DNA of 64,000 nucleotides from Phenylobacterium soli (GTDB lineage: Bacteria > Pseudomonadota > Alphaproteobacteria > Caulobacterales > Caulobacteraceae), in the NCBI RefSeq assembly GCF_003254475.1, contig NZ_QFYQ01000001.1, positions 1,178,001-1,242,000 of the forward strand, in the 5' to 3' direction. Under the pieces are notes generated by a model that saw only the letters and a list, made by a program, of their open reading frames with translations, had not been told where the DNA came from and ran no database searches. A program made the position numbers and the translations under genes. Positions within the stretch are counted from its first letter, which is position 1; each line of letters opens with the position of its first letter. Below are positions 28,795-39,200 of the stretch, one piece after another.

Positions 28795-30071
28795 GCTGTG
28801 GCTGCGAAGACAACTCGTCCGAGGCCTCCACGATGGCCGGGCGGCTCAACGCGGGCTGCTTCTGCCGCACGCTCGATGAAGCCGCGCTCTCCGCTGCGCT
28901 CCGCGAGACGCTCGGTGATCTCGCCGCCCCGATACTGGAGGCGCGACCGCATCTGTTCTCCCACACGCCGGTCTTCCTGTCGGCCGGCGAGGTCGTGGAA
29001 CTCCGGGCCGTCGTCGCGGCGATCGAGGAAGTGGTCCGCAACCCATCCTACCAGCGCGCTGCGCTCGCCTGGGCGCCGGAGATCGCCCGGCGCGACCTCG
29101 GCCCGCGCGGGGCCTTCATGGGCTACGACTTCCATCTGACGGCCGAGGGACCCCGGCTGATCGAGGTGAACACCAACGCGGGCGGCGCCTTCCTGAACGC
29201 GCTCGCCGGACAGGCGCAGCGCGTCTGCTGCGGCGACGCCGGCATCGGCCTGGCGCCGGGCGAGGCCGGGGCGTTCGCCACGGCGGCGCGCGAGATGTTC
29301 GCGCGCGAATGGTCCCTCCAGGGCCGCACCGGACCGCTCGGGCGCATCGCGATCGTCGACGACTCGCCCGGCGAGCAGCACCTCTATCCCGAATTCCTGA
29401 TCGCCCAGCGGATGCTGGCGGTCGGCGCCGTCGAGGTGCTGGTCCTCGACCCCACCGATCTGGCCCACCGCGACGGGGTGCTGTCCGCCGCCGGCGCACC
29501 GATCGATCTCGTCTACAATCGCCTGGTCGATTTCGCCTTCGAGGAGCCGCGCCACGCGGCGCTGCGGAGCGCCTACCTGGACGGCGCCGTGGTGGTCACC
29601 CCCAACCCGCATCTGCATGCGCTCTATGCCGACAAGCGCGACCTCATCCTGTTCTCGGACCTCACGACGCTCGCCGCATGGGGCGTGAGCGACCCGGCGC
29701 TACACGCGCTGAAGGCCGTGCCGCGCACGATCCGCGTGACGCCGGACAATGCCGATGAGCTCTGGCGGGAGCGCAAGCGGTGGTTCTTCAAGCCCACGCG
29801 CGGTCACGCCAGCAAGGGCGTCTATCGCGGCGAGAAGCTGACCACCCGCGTGTGGGCCGAGATCCTCGCCGCCGACTATGTCGCCCAGGCCTATTCGCCG
29901 CCGAGCGAACGCCAGATCGCCATCGACGGACGGCCGGAGACGCGGAAGCTGGACGTCCGGCTCTACACCTACGATGGCGACGTCCTGCTATCCGCCGCGC
30001 GTCTTTACCAGGGGCAGGCGACCAACTTCCGCACCCCGGGCGGCGGGTTCGCCCCGCTGTTCGTCGTCTAG
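28791..30071 (+). CDS. ATP-grasp-like protein of unknown function
   Basis: A 426-residue protein with an N-terminal Cys-rich start (MSCGCED, GCFCRT), a central LIEVNTNAGGAFLNAL motif like the metal-binding Asn/Glu strand of ATP-grasp enzymes, and FKPTRGHASKGVYRG resembling an ATP-binding Gly-rich loop. The order of motifs (metal strand before loop) suggests a permuted or divergent ATP-grasp ligase. Substrate unknown. ATG 28791 overlaps the ackA stop, and an MFS exporter follows nine bases later, suggesting that the product may be exported; that is inference. Confidence 0.7.
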   Translation: MSCGCEDNSSEASTMAGRLNAGCFCRTLDEAALSAALRETLGDLAAPILEARPHLFSHTPVFLSAGEVVELRAVVAAIEEVVRNPSYQRAALAWAPEIARRDLGPRGAFMGYDFHLTAEGPRLIEVNTNAGGAFLNALAGQAQRVCCGDAGIGLAPGEAGAFATAAREMFAREWSLQGRTGPLGRIAIVDDSPGEQHLYPEFLIAQRMLAVGAVEVLVLDPTDLAHRDGVLSAAGAPIDLVYNRLVDFAFEEPRHAALRSAYLDGAVVVTPNPHLHALYADKRDLILFSDLTTLAAWGVSDPALHALKAVPRTIRVTPDNADELWRERKRWFFKPTRGHASKGVYRGEKLTTRVWAEILAADYVAQAYSPPSERQIAIDGRPETRKLDVRLYTYDGDVLLSAARLYQGQATNFRTPGGGFAPLFVV

Positions 30072-30080
30072 GCTCCGCGC

Positions 30081-31316
30081 ATGGGTGCAGCACCTCGGGC
30101 GACCACGGCCGGCCTACGGTCGCGGGTCGTGGTGGCGCTGATCGCCGCCACCTTCGTGATCTCAGCGAGCTTCGGCTTGAACATGCCGCTGTTGCCGTCG
30201 CTCATCGCCGCGGTGTCGCCAAGCGGAGCCGCCAGGGTTCCGCTGCACGCTGGTCTCCTGGGCGCCGTGTTCACGCTGGCCCTCGGCGCCGCCGCGCCGG
30301 CCTGGGGCGCGCTTTCGGACCGCACCGGACGGCGGGCGGTGCTGGTCCTCGGGATGGCCGGGTTCGCGATCACCTTGGCGGTGTTCGCCAGTCCGCCAGG
30401 CCTGACGGCGGTCTATAGCGAACAGTTCCTGAGCGGCGTCTGGGCCGCGGCGGTGATGCCGGTGTCCTCGGCGCTCGTGGCCGACCTTGCGCCGGACGAC
30501 CACTGGCGGGCGAGCCGCCTGGCCTGGCTCAACATGGCGCTGGTGGCCGGCTTCATCCTGGGACCGGTCGCCGGCTCGGCCGCCGACCGGCTGCTGCTGC
30601 GTGACATCACGCCCGGCGTACTGGTCACCCCATTCCTGGCGACCGCGGTGCTGGCCGTGCCCGTCGTGCTGATGCTGTGGGCGTGGACGCCTCGGGGCCG
30701 GCCGGCGCCGAGCGCCCGGCCGGCGCCCCGCGCCAAGGGAAGGGCGCTGCGGCCGCTGCTCGTCCTGACCTTTGTGGTCTCCCTGGCCATCGGTGTCTTC
30801 GAGGTGGCCATCGCCATCCGGGGCGGCCGGGCCCTCGGCCTCTCCGCCGTGCAGACGGGGAGGCTGTTCACCGGCTGCAGCGTGGTGATGTTCGCCGCAC
30901 AGGCGGCGGTCTTCTCCCGCTGGGTGAAGCCCGCGAGGACCGCGGCGGTCCTTGCGCCCGCCTTCGCCGCCATCGCGGGCGCCATGGCGTTGGCTGGCTG
31001 GGCGCCCTCGTTCGCCGTTTACGCGCTGGCGGTCGGTCTCTTTGCGGCGAGCGGCGGCGTGCTGGCGCCGGTGCTGGCCTACTGGGTCTCCCGTGAAGCC
31101 GGACCCGCGCAGGGAGCCCAGCTGGGACGCCAGACCGCTGCGGCGGGCCTTGGCCAGGCCGTGGGGTCGGCTTTCGCCGGCATCGCGTTCGATGTCTTCG
31201 GACCCACGGGAGCGGCCCTCTGGAGTGGCGCGGCCGCGCCCCTGGCGGCGGCCGTGCTGGCCGCGGCCGTGCACGCGCGGCTCACGACCGCCGAGCCTGC
31301 GAATGCGCTGGGGTAG
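30081..31316 (+). CDS. MFS transporter (copy 1)
   Basis: A 411-residue major facilitator protein with about 12 helices and the loop 2-3 motif GALSDRTGRRAVLVLG. The DHA1-type layout suggests a drug or metabolite exporter. Last gene of the ppsA-ackA-ATP-grasp operon. A paralogue lies at 59523-60776; both share a distinctive block (DHWRASRLAWLNMALVAGF versus DQWRAHRLARLNMAAIAGF). Substrate not known. Confidence 0.85.
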   Translation: MGAAPRATTAGLRSRVVVALIAATFVISASFGLNMPLLPSLIAAVSPSGAARVPLHAGLLGAVFTLALGAAAPAWGALSDRTGRRAVLVLGMAGFAITLAVFASPPGLTAVYSEQFLSGVWAAAVMPVSSALVADLAPDDHWRASRLAWLNMALVAGFILGPVAGSAADRLLLRDITPGVLVTPFLATAVLAVPVVLMLWAWTPRGRPAPSARPAPRAKGRALRPLLVLTFVVSLAIGVFEVAIAIRGGRALGLSAVQTGRLFTGCSVVMFAAQAAVFSRWVKPARTAAVLAPAFAAIAGAMALAGWAPSFAVYALAVGLFAASGGVLAPVLAYWVSREAGPAQGAQLGRQTAAAGLGQAVGSAFAGIAFDVFGPTGAALWSGAAAPLAAAVLAAAVHARLTTAEPANALG

Positions 31317-31520
31317 CCGGTGACCGTCTTCCCCCAATCTCACGACACCTGGGTCCGCGTCCGGTGACCGTCCTCACCTCGCGCGAAGGCGCAGTGAGGT
31401 CGGGCCTTGGCGCTGCAACCTTCGCATATCTCACGGGATTGTCGCCGCGCCGCAGGCGAAGGGCGGGCGGCCTTTGCGGACGAACGGTTCGGATATGCGA
31501 TCACAGGGCTGCGAGAGGGC

Positions 31521-31553
31521 GGCGCCTCAGGCGCCGCAGGCGCCTGAGGCGCC
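31521..31553. repeat. Perfect 15-bp inverted repeat across the NodT-gene stop codon
   Basis: GGCGCCTCAGGCGCC, spacer GCA, then its exact reverse complement. Each arm is itself nearly palindromic. The stop codon of the outer-membrane gene (TCA at 31527-31529 on the plus strand) lies within the left arm. No T-run follows on either strand, so it is not a classical terminator; it may stabilise the 3' end or limit read-through from the converging MFS operon. Confidence 0.7.
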
Positions 31554-33080
31554 GCTCCATCCGCCACCGAGCGCCTTATAGAGCGCCACGAGGCGGATGG
31601 GGACGGCCACCGTGCTGTCAGCCAGTAGCAGCTCGTCCTGATGCAAGGTCCGCTCGGCGTCGAGCACACCCAGGATGCTGTCCACGCCGTTCTGGTAGCG
31701 AAGGCGTGTCAGCCGGACGGCGGTCCGGTCCTGGCTCACCGCCTGTTGCAGGGCGGCCTGGCGCGCCTGTTCGTCGCCAAAGGCCGTGAGCGCGCCGTCC
31801 GCCTCATGCAAGGCGCCGAGCACGACCCGGGCATATCCGACGGCGGCTTCCTGGGCGCGATAAGCCTCGACCCGGACGCGGGCGCGCCGCCGGCCGGCGT
31901 CAAAGATCGGCAATTGAACCTGCGGTCCGACCACACCGAACCGGCTCGCCCAGTTGAGCAGGTTGCCGACGTCCTGCGCCTGGTAGCCTCCGGACGCCGT
32001 CAGGGTCAGGCGGGGGTACTGGTCGGCGACCGCAACACCCTGGCGGGCGACCGCGGCGTGGAGGCGCTGTTCAGCGCTGCGGACGTCGGGCCGTCGGCAG
32101 ACAAGCTCGGCGGGCAGGCCGACCGCGATTTCCGGCGGCGCCGCTGGGACCGGCCTGACACCCTCGAGCTCGGACCTGAGCGCGCCCGGCTCGCGGTCGA
32201 TCAGTAGGCTGAGCGCATTGATGTCGGCGGTGATCTGACGGTCGATCAGCGGCAGCTGCGCCTCGATCAGGCTCGCCTGGGCGGCGGCGCGGGAGATGTC
32301 GATCTCGGTCGAAAGCCCCAGGCTGCGCCGTTCGCGCGCGATGCGCAGAAGATCCCGCGCGGCGGCCAGGCTCTCGGTGGCGACCCCGCGCTTGAGCTGG
32401 GCGCCCCGCAGGTCGAGGTAGGTCCTCGCAACCTCGCCGGACAGGGCGACCTCGAGGCCGCGCCGGTCTTCGACCGCCCCGGCCGTTTCGGCCTCGGCCG
32501 CCTCGGCGCTTCGGCGCACCCGACCGAAGAGATCGGGCTCCCATGCGGCGTCGAAGCCCATCTGGTACAGGCCATAAGGATTGGACATCGCCGTGCCAGG
32601 GAGATTGGAGAGGCCAGGGATATCGCCGAGGAGGCTGAAGAGCCGGCCGGTGGGGGTGTTCTCGCTCAGGCGCTGGCCCTCCCACGCGCCGCTGGCGTTG
32701 ACCGCGGGCCATGCCGACGCGCCCACGACCGCGCGCTGCGCCCGCGCCGCAGAGATGCGCAGGGCGGCGGCCCGCAGGTCCAGGTTCGCCGCCGCCGCCC
32801 GCCCGATCAGCGATGTCAGGGTGGGATCCCCAAAGGTCGTCCACCAATCGGCGTCGCGAAGCGGTTTCCCGATGGCGCGGCTCGGCGCCGCGGGACTGAC
32901 CGCCGCCGACCAGCCGGAGGGCAGGCTCGGCTTTGGGCGTTGGAAGTCAGGTCCGACGGTCGTGCAACCGCTCAAGGCGAGCGCCGCGAGGACGCCGAGC
33001 CCGGCTCCCCGGGCGCTGGCGCCCACCCAAGGGCCAAGCCGCCCAGACCGCCGCGCCCATGCCGCTACCCGCTGCTTCAC
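31527..33080 (-). CDS. NodT-family outer-membrane efflux lipoprotein
   Basis: A 517-residue outer-membrane factor with lipobox ALSGC (Cys near residue 42) and the two repeated coiled-coil halves of the NodT/OprM family (PDFQRPKPSLP, DWWTTFGDPTL, CRRPDVRSAEQRL, QYPRLTL). It is divergent from the HlyD-ABC genes and presumably completes that exporter. GTG 33080 has GGAG eight bases upstream; the rather long N-region leaves a shorter start at a later GTG possible. The last codons lie inside a perfect inverted repeat. Confidence 0.88.
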   Translation of the reverse strand: MKQRVAAWARRSGRLGPWVGASARGAGLGVLAALALSGCTTVGPDFQRPKPSLPSGWSAAVSPAAPSRAIGKPLRDADWWTTFGDPTLTSLIGRAAAANLDLRAAALRISAARAQRAVVGASAWPAVNASGAWEGQRLSENTPTGRLFSLLGDIPGLSNLPGTAMSNPYGLYQMGFDAAWEPDLFGRVRRSAEAAEAETAGAVEDRRGLEVALSGEVARTYLDLRGAQLKRGVATESLAAARDLLRIARERRSLGLSTEIDISRAAAQASLIEAQLPLIDRQITADINALSLLIDREPGALRSELEGVRPVPAAPPEIAVGLPAELVCRRPDVRSAEQRLHAAVARQGVAVADQYPRLTLTASGGYQAQDVGNLLNWASRFGVVGPQVQLPIFDAGRRRARVRVEAYRAQEAAVGYARVVLGALHEADGALTAFGDEQARQAALQQAVSQDRTAVRLTRLRYQNGVDSILGVLDAERTLHQDELLLADSTVAVPIRLVALYKALGGGWSGASGACGA

Positions 33081-33170
33081 GTCCCGGTCTCCACAAGCTC
33101 CAGAGCGGCGAACGGTCAAGCTCTCGACCTCGAGCTGATTCGACTCAACCGCCCTCCGCAGTGGGGACGA

Positions 33171-33196
33171 AGACGTGCGTCGGCGGGAAACCTTAC
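33171..33196 (-). promoter_or_regulatory. ECF-type promoter element for the NodT-type gene
   Basis: Minus strand GTAAGG, 16 bases, GTCT: exact GTAA-N17-CGTC match, 91 bases before the GTG at 33080, divergent from the element at 33221. Confidence 0.75.
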
Positions 33197-33220
33197 ACGG
33201 CGAGCATGCGCGCCGGGGCC

Positions 33221-33246
33221 GTAAGGACGAGTCGCGCGGTGCGTCT
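33221..33246 (+). promoter_or_regulatory. ECF-type promoter element for the HlyD-ABC operon
   Basis: GTAAGG, 16 bases, GTCT: exact GTAA-N17-CGTC match, 69 bases before the GTG at 33315. Confidence 0.77.
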
Positions 33247-36200
33247 ATGGATCTGCGGTCGGGTTGCCCAGGGCGTTGCCGGCTGTGATTTGACGGGCAG
33301 ATCAGGAGACAGCCGTGGCGGTGCGGGCCAGACAAGCGACCTACGCGGTGGCGTTGGGATTGATCGTCATCGTCGCCGGGTCGGCCGCGCTCTATTGGAA
33401 GCTGAAGCCACAGCCTCAGGCGGAGCAGGTGATCTACGCCAGCGGCCGCATCGAGGCCGACGAGGTGCGCCTCGGCGTCGAGATTCCAGGGCGTGTGCTG
33501 GAGAACGCGGCCGTCGAAGGCCAGACCCTGAGCGCCGGTCAACTGGTCGCGCGGCTCGATCCGGGCGACTATGCGATTCAGGCCAACCGGGCGGAGGCGC
33601 AGCGCGCGGCGGCCCTCCGGGCGGTCGCCCAGATCGCGCCGCAGCTCGAGGTCGCCAGGCACCACGCGCAGACCGCCCGCACCAACCTGCAGCGATATGA
33701 GACGCTGGTGCGCGACGGCGCCGTCTCGGCGCAGGAAGTGGACGTCCAGCGAAACGCCAACCAGGCCGCCCTGGACCAGGTGCGCACCCTTGAGGCGCAG
33801 CAAGCTGAGGCGGCCGCCCAGGCCGAGGCCGCCGCGAGCAGTCTGGCGCTGGCGCGTTCGCAGATCGACAAGACCCGGGTCGCCGCGCCGATCTCGGGCG
33901 CCGTGCTGCAGCGGCTGGTCGAGCCTGGCGAGGTGATGGCGCCCGGCCAGGCGGTGGCGGTCCTGGCCAACCTCTCGCGGGTGAAGCTTAAGGTGTTCGT
34001 CAGCGAGCGCGACCTGGGTCGCATCCGTCTGGGCGCGCCGGTCCGGTTGCGCGTCGACGCCTTCCCCGGGCGAGACTTTCCGGCGCGGGTCGCCAGGATC
34101 GACGCCCAGGCGCAGTTCACCCCGCGCGATGTGCACATGGCCGACGAGCGCAGCCGCACAGTCTACGGCGTGACCGTCGAGGCCGCCAATCCCGAGGGCC
34201 TGCTCAAGCCCGGCATGCCCGCGGACGCCTGGGTGCTGTGGGACGCGAAGGCCGGATGGCCCGTGCGCCTGAAGGCGCCGGAGTAGCCGCTATGACCGCT
34301 TCCTTCGTCGTCGAGGCGGACGGGCTTGGCCGCCGCTTCGGCGGCCGCACGGTCCTGCAGGACGTCAGCCTTCAGGTCCGGCAGGGCGAGGTCTTCGGGG
34401 TCGTCGGTCCCGACGGCGCCGGCAAGAGCACGCTGCTGGAGATGTTGGCGGCGATTCTGCGGCCCAGCCTCGGCAGCTGCCGGGTGCTCGGCGAGGACGT
34501 GCGCAAGCACGCCGCTCGCGTGCAGGCTCAGATCGGCTACATGTCGCAGGGGTTCTCGCTCTACGACCGGCTGACCGTGGCCGAGAACATCGCCTTCGCC
34601 GCGGCGATCCGCGACGTGCCCAAGGCTGCGTTCGCGGCCCGCAAGGCCGAGCTCCTGGCGATGGCCGGACTGGAGCGGTTCCAGGACCGGCGCGAGGGCG
34701 CGCTCTCCGGCGGCATGCGCAAGAAGCTGGCGCTCTGCGCCAACCTCATCCACGAGCCGCCGCTGCTGATCCTCGACGAGCCGAGCCTGGGCGTCGACCC
34801 GCTGTCGCGCCGCGAGCTGTGGCGCATCTTGGACGCCGCCAAGGCCGAGGGTCGCTCCATCGTCTTCGCCACCTCCTACATGGATGAAGCGGACGCCAGC
34901 GACCGGGTGCTGCTGCTCCGGGACGGACGGCCGCTGGCGATCGGATCGCCGAGCGAGCTTCGCGAGGCCGCCCGCGGGCGCGTGTACGCCGTGCGCACGG
35001 CCGATCCGGCCGCCGCCGAAGCGGCGCTGCTCAAGATTCCCCATGTGCTCAGCTTCCAGCGACGATCCGGCGAGGAGGTCCGCGTCCAGCTCAGCCAGGC
35101 GGACGCGCCGCCGGACCTCGGCCTGCACTGCCGCGAGCTCAAGGCCGTGGAGCCCACCATGGAGGACGTGTTCACCGTCGTCTCGTCGCAGGGCGCGCCG
35201 GCCGAAGCGCTGCAGGCGGCGCCGGACCGGCGCCCGGACGCCGAGGTTCGGGTGGCCGCCGACCACGTGACCCGGCGATTCGGCGACTTCGTCGCGGTGA
35301 GCGACGCGACGATCGAGGTCAGGAGCGGCGAGATCTTGGGCCTGCTCGGCCCGAATGGCGCTGGCAAGACCACGCTGATCCGCATGCTGTGCGGCCTGCT
35401 GGCCCCCTCGGAGGGCGAGGCCCGGGTCGCCGGCTTCGACGTGGCGCGCCAGAGCGAGCAGGTCCGGACGAGCATCGGCTATGTCTCGCAGAAGGTCTCG
35501 CTGTTCACCGACCTGACCTCGAGGGAGAACCTGGGCTTCTTCGCCCGATCCTACGGCGTGCCGCGCCGCGACCTGAAGGCCCGCATCGCCTGGGCCTGCA
35601 CGCGGGCGGGCTTCCCGCCCGGCGACGACAGCCTGGTGCGCAACCTCTCCAGCGCGGTGCGCCAGCGCCTGGCGCTCGCCTGCGCGATCGTCCACCGGCC
35701 GAAGGTGCTGTTCCTCGACGAACCCACCTCCGGCGTCGATCCCCTCTCGCGGTTCCGCTTCTGGCGGCTGATCTCGCTGCTGGCCGCCGAAGGCGTGGCC
35801 GTGATCGTCTCGACGCACTACCTTGAGGAGGCGACCTACTGCGACCGCCTGGGCTTGATGATGGACGGGCGGATGATCGCCCTGGGGACCCTCTCGGCGC
35901 TGAAGACGGAGCTGGGCCTCGAGGTGGCCCGGGTCGAGGACGTCTTCCTGGGGTTCATCGAGCGCGAACGCAAGGCGGCGAGGGCGGCATGAGGCTTTCG
36001 CGCATCCTGGCTTTCGCCCGCAAGGAGGTGCTCGAGATCGTCCGCGATCCGATCACCGTCTGGATCTCCCTCTTCATGCCGCTGGTGATGCTGTTCCTGT
36101 TCGGGGTGGCGCTGTCGTTCGACGTGAAGGATTCGCCGCTGGTCGTCGTCGACCACGACAAGAGCGCCGCGAGCCGCGCGCTGGCGGACCAGTTCCTCAA

Positions 36201-39200
36201 CACGACTTATTTCCGGCTGGCCGGCGCGCCCGAGGACGAGCGGATGGCGGAACACATGCTGATGAAGGGCCAGGCGCGCGCGGTGCTGTCGATCCCGCCG
36301 GGCTTCGCCCGTCGGCTGGCGCAGGGCGAACCCGCTCCCGTCGAGTTCGTGGTCGACGGCACCTATGCCTCGACGGCCGCCATCGTCTCCGCCTACGGGC
36401 GGGCGATCATCTACGCCTTCCCCGCCGGCTCGCTGCGTCTGCCGATCCAGCCGGAGGTGCGGGTCTGGTACAACCCGCAGCTCAGGAGCCGCGACTTCAT
36501 CGTGCCGGGTCTGTTCGCGGTGATCCTGATGGCCTTCCCGCCGCTGCTGACGGCGCTGGCCGTCACGCGCGAGAAGGAGCTGGGCACCATCGCCCAGATC
36601 TATGCCTCGCCGCTCAGCAAGAGCGAGTTCGTGGTCGGCAAGCTGCTGCCCTACGCCGCCATCGCCTTCCTGCAGCTGGCGATCGTGCTGGCCGGAGGCT
36701 TCCTCCTGTTCAAGGTTCCCATGCACGGCAGCCTCGCGCTGCTCGTCGGGTTGGGCGCGATCTACGTCCTCACCACGGTCTCGATCGGACTGCTTGTGTC
36801 GACCCTGGTGCGCACGCAAGTCGCCGCCATGCTGGTGACCCTCGTCCTGACGCTGATGCCCTCGTTCCTGTTCTCGGGATTCATCTATCCCATCTTCACC
36901 ATGCCGAAGTTCTTCCAGGGCTATTCGGCGCGGATTCCGACCATGTACTTCGTGAACATCTCCCGCGGGATCGTCATGCGCGGGGCCGGGCTGGCTGAGC
37001 TGTGGCCCAACGTCGCCGTCCTGGTCGTCTACACGGCCGTCGTCCTGGTCCTCGCCACCTTCCTCCTCAAGAAGCGGATCGCCTGACCATGTGGGGACGG
37101 CTCTACGGCCTCATCGGCAAGGAGTTCGCGCAGATGCTGCGCGACCCGGTCATGCTGTTCCTGATCTTCTGGTTGACCACCTCGGAGGTCGCCATGTGCA
37201 CCATGGCGGTGGGCATGGACGTCAAGAACCTGAAGCTCGGCCTGATCGACAATGACCGCACCGAGACAAGCCGCGCCTTCAGTCGCGAGCTGACCTCCGC
37301 GGACACCTTCATCGAGGCCGGCGCCTTCGCCTCTGAACGCCAGGCGGAAGCCGGTCTGCGCAAAGGCGCGTTGGACGCGGTCGTGGAGATCCCGCCGGAT
37401 TTTGGCGCGCGGGTCGCCGCGGGGCGGCCGACGTCGATCGGCGTGGTGGTCGACGGCTCCAACGCCGACGTGGCCTCGCGCGCGCGGGCCTACATCATCG
37501 AGATGACGTCCCGGTTCGCCGGCGAACGGGTCATGGGGTCGATGCCGATGCGCGCCGGCGTGCAGCCGGCGGTGCGCGTCTGGTACAATCCGAATCTGAC
37601 CAACACCAACTTCATCGCCCTGGCCATGATCGCCCAGGCCGGCTTCATGCTCGCCGTCGTCCTGCCCGCCGCCGGCATGGTGCGCGAAAAGCAGAACGGC
37701 ACGCTAGAGCAGATCCGGGTGACCCCCATCCGGGCCCATGAGATGTTTATCGGCAAGATCCTGCCGCCCGTCACCATCAGCACGGGGGCGATGTTCCCCT
37801 CGCTGCTGGTCGCCCGGTTGCTGAATGTGCCGGTGGGCGACGGCGCCCTGACCTTCCTGGCCCTCAACCTGGTGTTCCTGCTGAGCGCCGTGTCGATCGG
37901 CGTGTTCGTGGCGACCGTGACCAACACGCTGCAGCAGGCGCTCCTGACGAGTTTCTTCAGCCTGTTCCCATTGCTGTTCCTGTCCGGCAGCGTCACGCCC
38001 ATCGAAAGCATGCCCGGATGGCTGCAGATCGCCTCCCAGGCGAGCCCTTTGCGCCACGGCATCGCCATCGTCACCGGCCTATTCCTGAAGGGTGCGGGGA
38101 TGGGCGAGCTCTGGCCGCACGCCGCGGCGCTCGGGCTGATCGGCGCGCCCCTGTTCGCGGGCAGCTGGCTGCTCTTCCGGCGGCAATGGTGAGCCGGCGA
38201 GCGACGTGGTCCGGCGAGACGGACGTCTTACTCCGTCGTCGTTGATGTGAAGCGCGCCAGGTTGGGCGGCGGCAGGGCCTCCGGCGTGCGCGCCCTGGAC
38301 TGACGGCGGGAGCGTAACGCTCGGACGCGAGCCGCGTCCAATGGTTACGCGGCCGTGCGCTGCGAACATTCAGGAGCGGTCGCGATGACGGAGATGAGGG
38401 ACGACTCGACCAACCAGCTCCGGCGCCGCTCGGGCGTCCCGGTCGAGGTCTGCGGCGCAGCGATGGTGCTTCTAGGCGGCCTGGCCTTTGTGGCGCCGCT
38501 CCTGGCGCCGGCGCTTGCCGCCATCGCCTTCGCCGGCATCCTCTTGGCCGCGGGCGCCGTTGGCGCGCTGGCCCTGACCTCGGCGCGCCAGACAGAGTTC
38601 GTCTGGCGCGCGCTTTGGGTCGCTGTCTCCAGTCTGGCTGGCTTGGCCGTGCTCTATCATCATTGGACCGGCCGCCTGTCGCTGCCGTGGGTCGTCGGGA
38701 TCGGGTCGCTTGCCCTGGCGGCTGTGGCTGCGGCCCAGGTTCAGCTGCGGGGCCTTCACCGTCGCTTGGCCTGGGACTGGCTGGTCGTCAGCGCGATCTT
38801 CACCCTCGGCCTGGGCATGCTTCTCCTCCGCGCCAGCTCGCACGCGGGGGTGATGGTCCTGGCCCTGTTCGTCGCCGCCAACCTGATCGTCTTCGGCCTC
38901 GCCTTGATCACGACCGGTCTGATCGATCGCGCCGGCGCGTCCCTTCTCTAGCCAACGATCCCGCAGATTGGCCTCGGGCGCACTGGACGCCCAGCAGCTC
39001 GCCAGCAGGAGCCCCCGCTCGAGGGCGGCCTCGAAGTCCTGGGCGAGCAACTCAGGGTCCAGGCTGCGGCGCAACCCGTCGGCCCAATGGAACTCGCTGA
39101 ACGGCACGTCGATCTTGTCGAACCCGCCGCGCCGTCTCAGCGCGCTCGCCAGGCTGCGGAAAGGATCGTCCTGCAGCGCCGAGAGCGACTGTGGCATGTC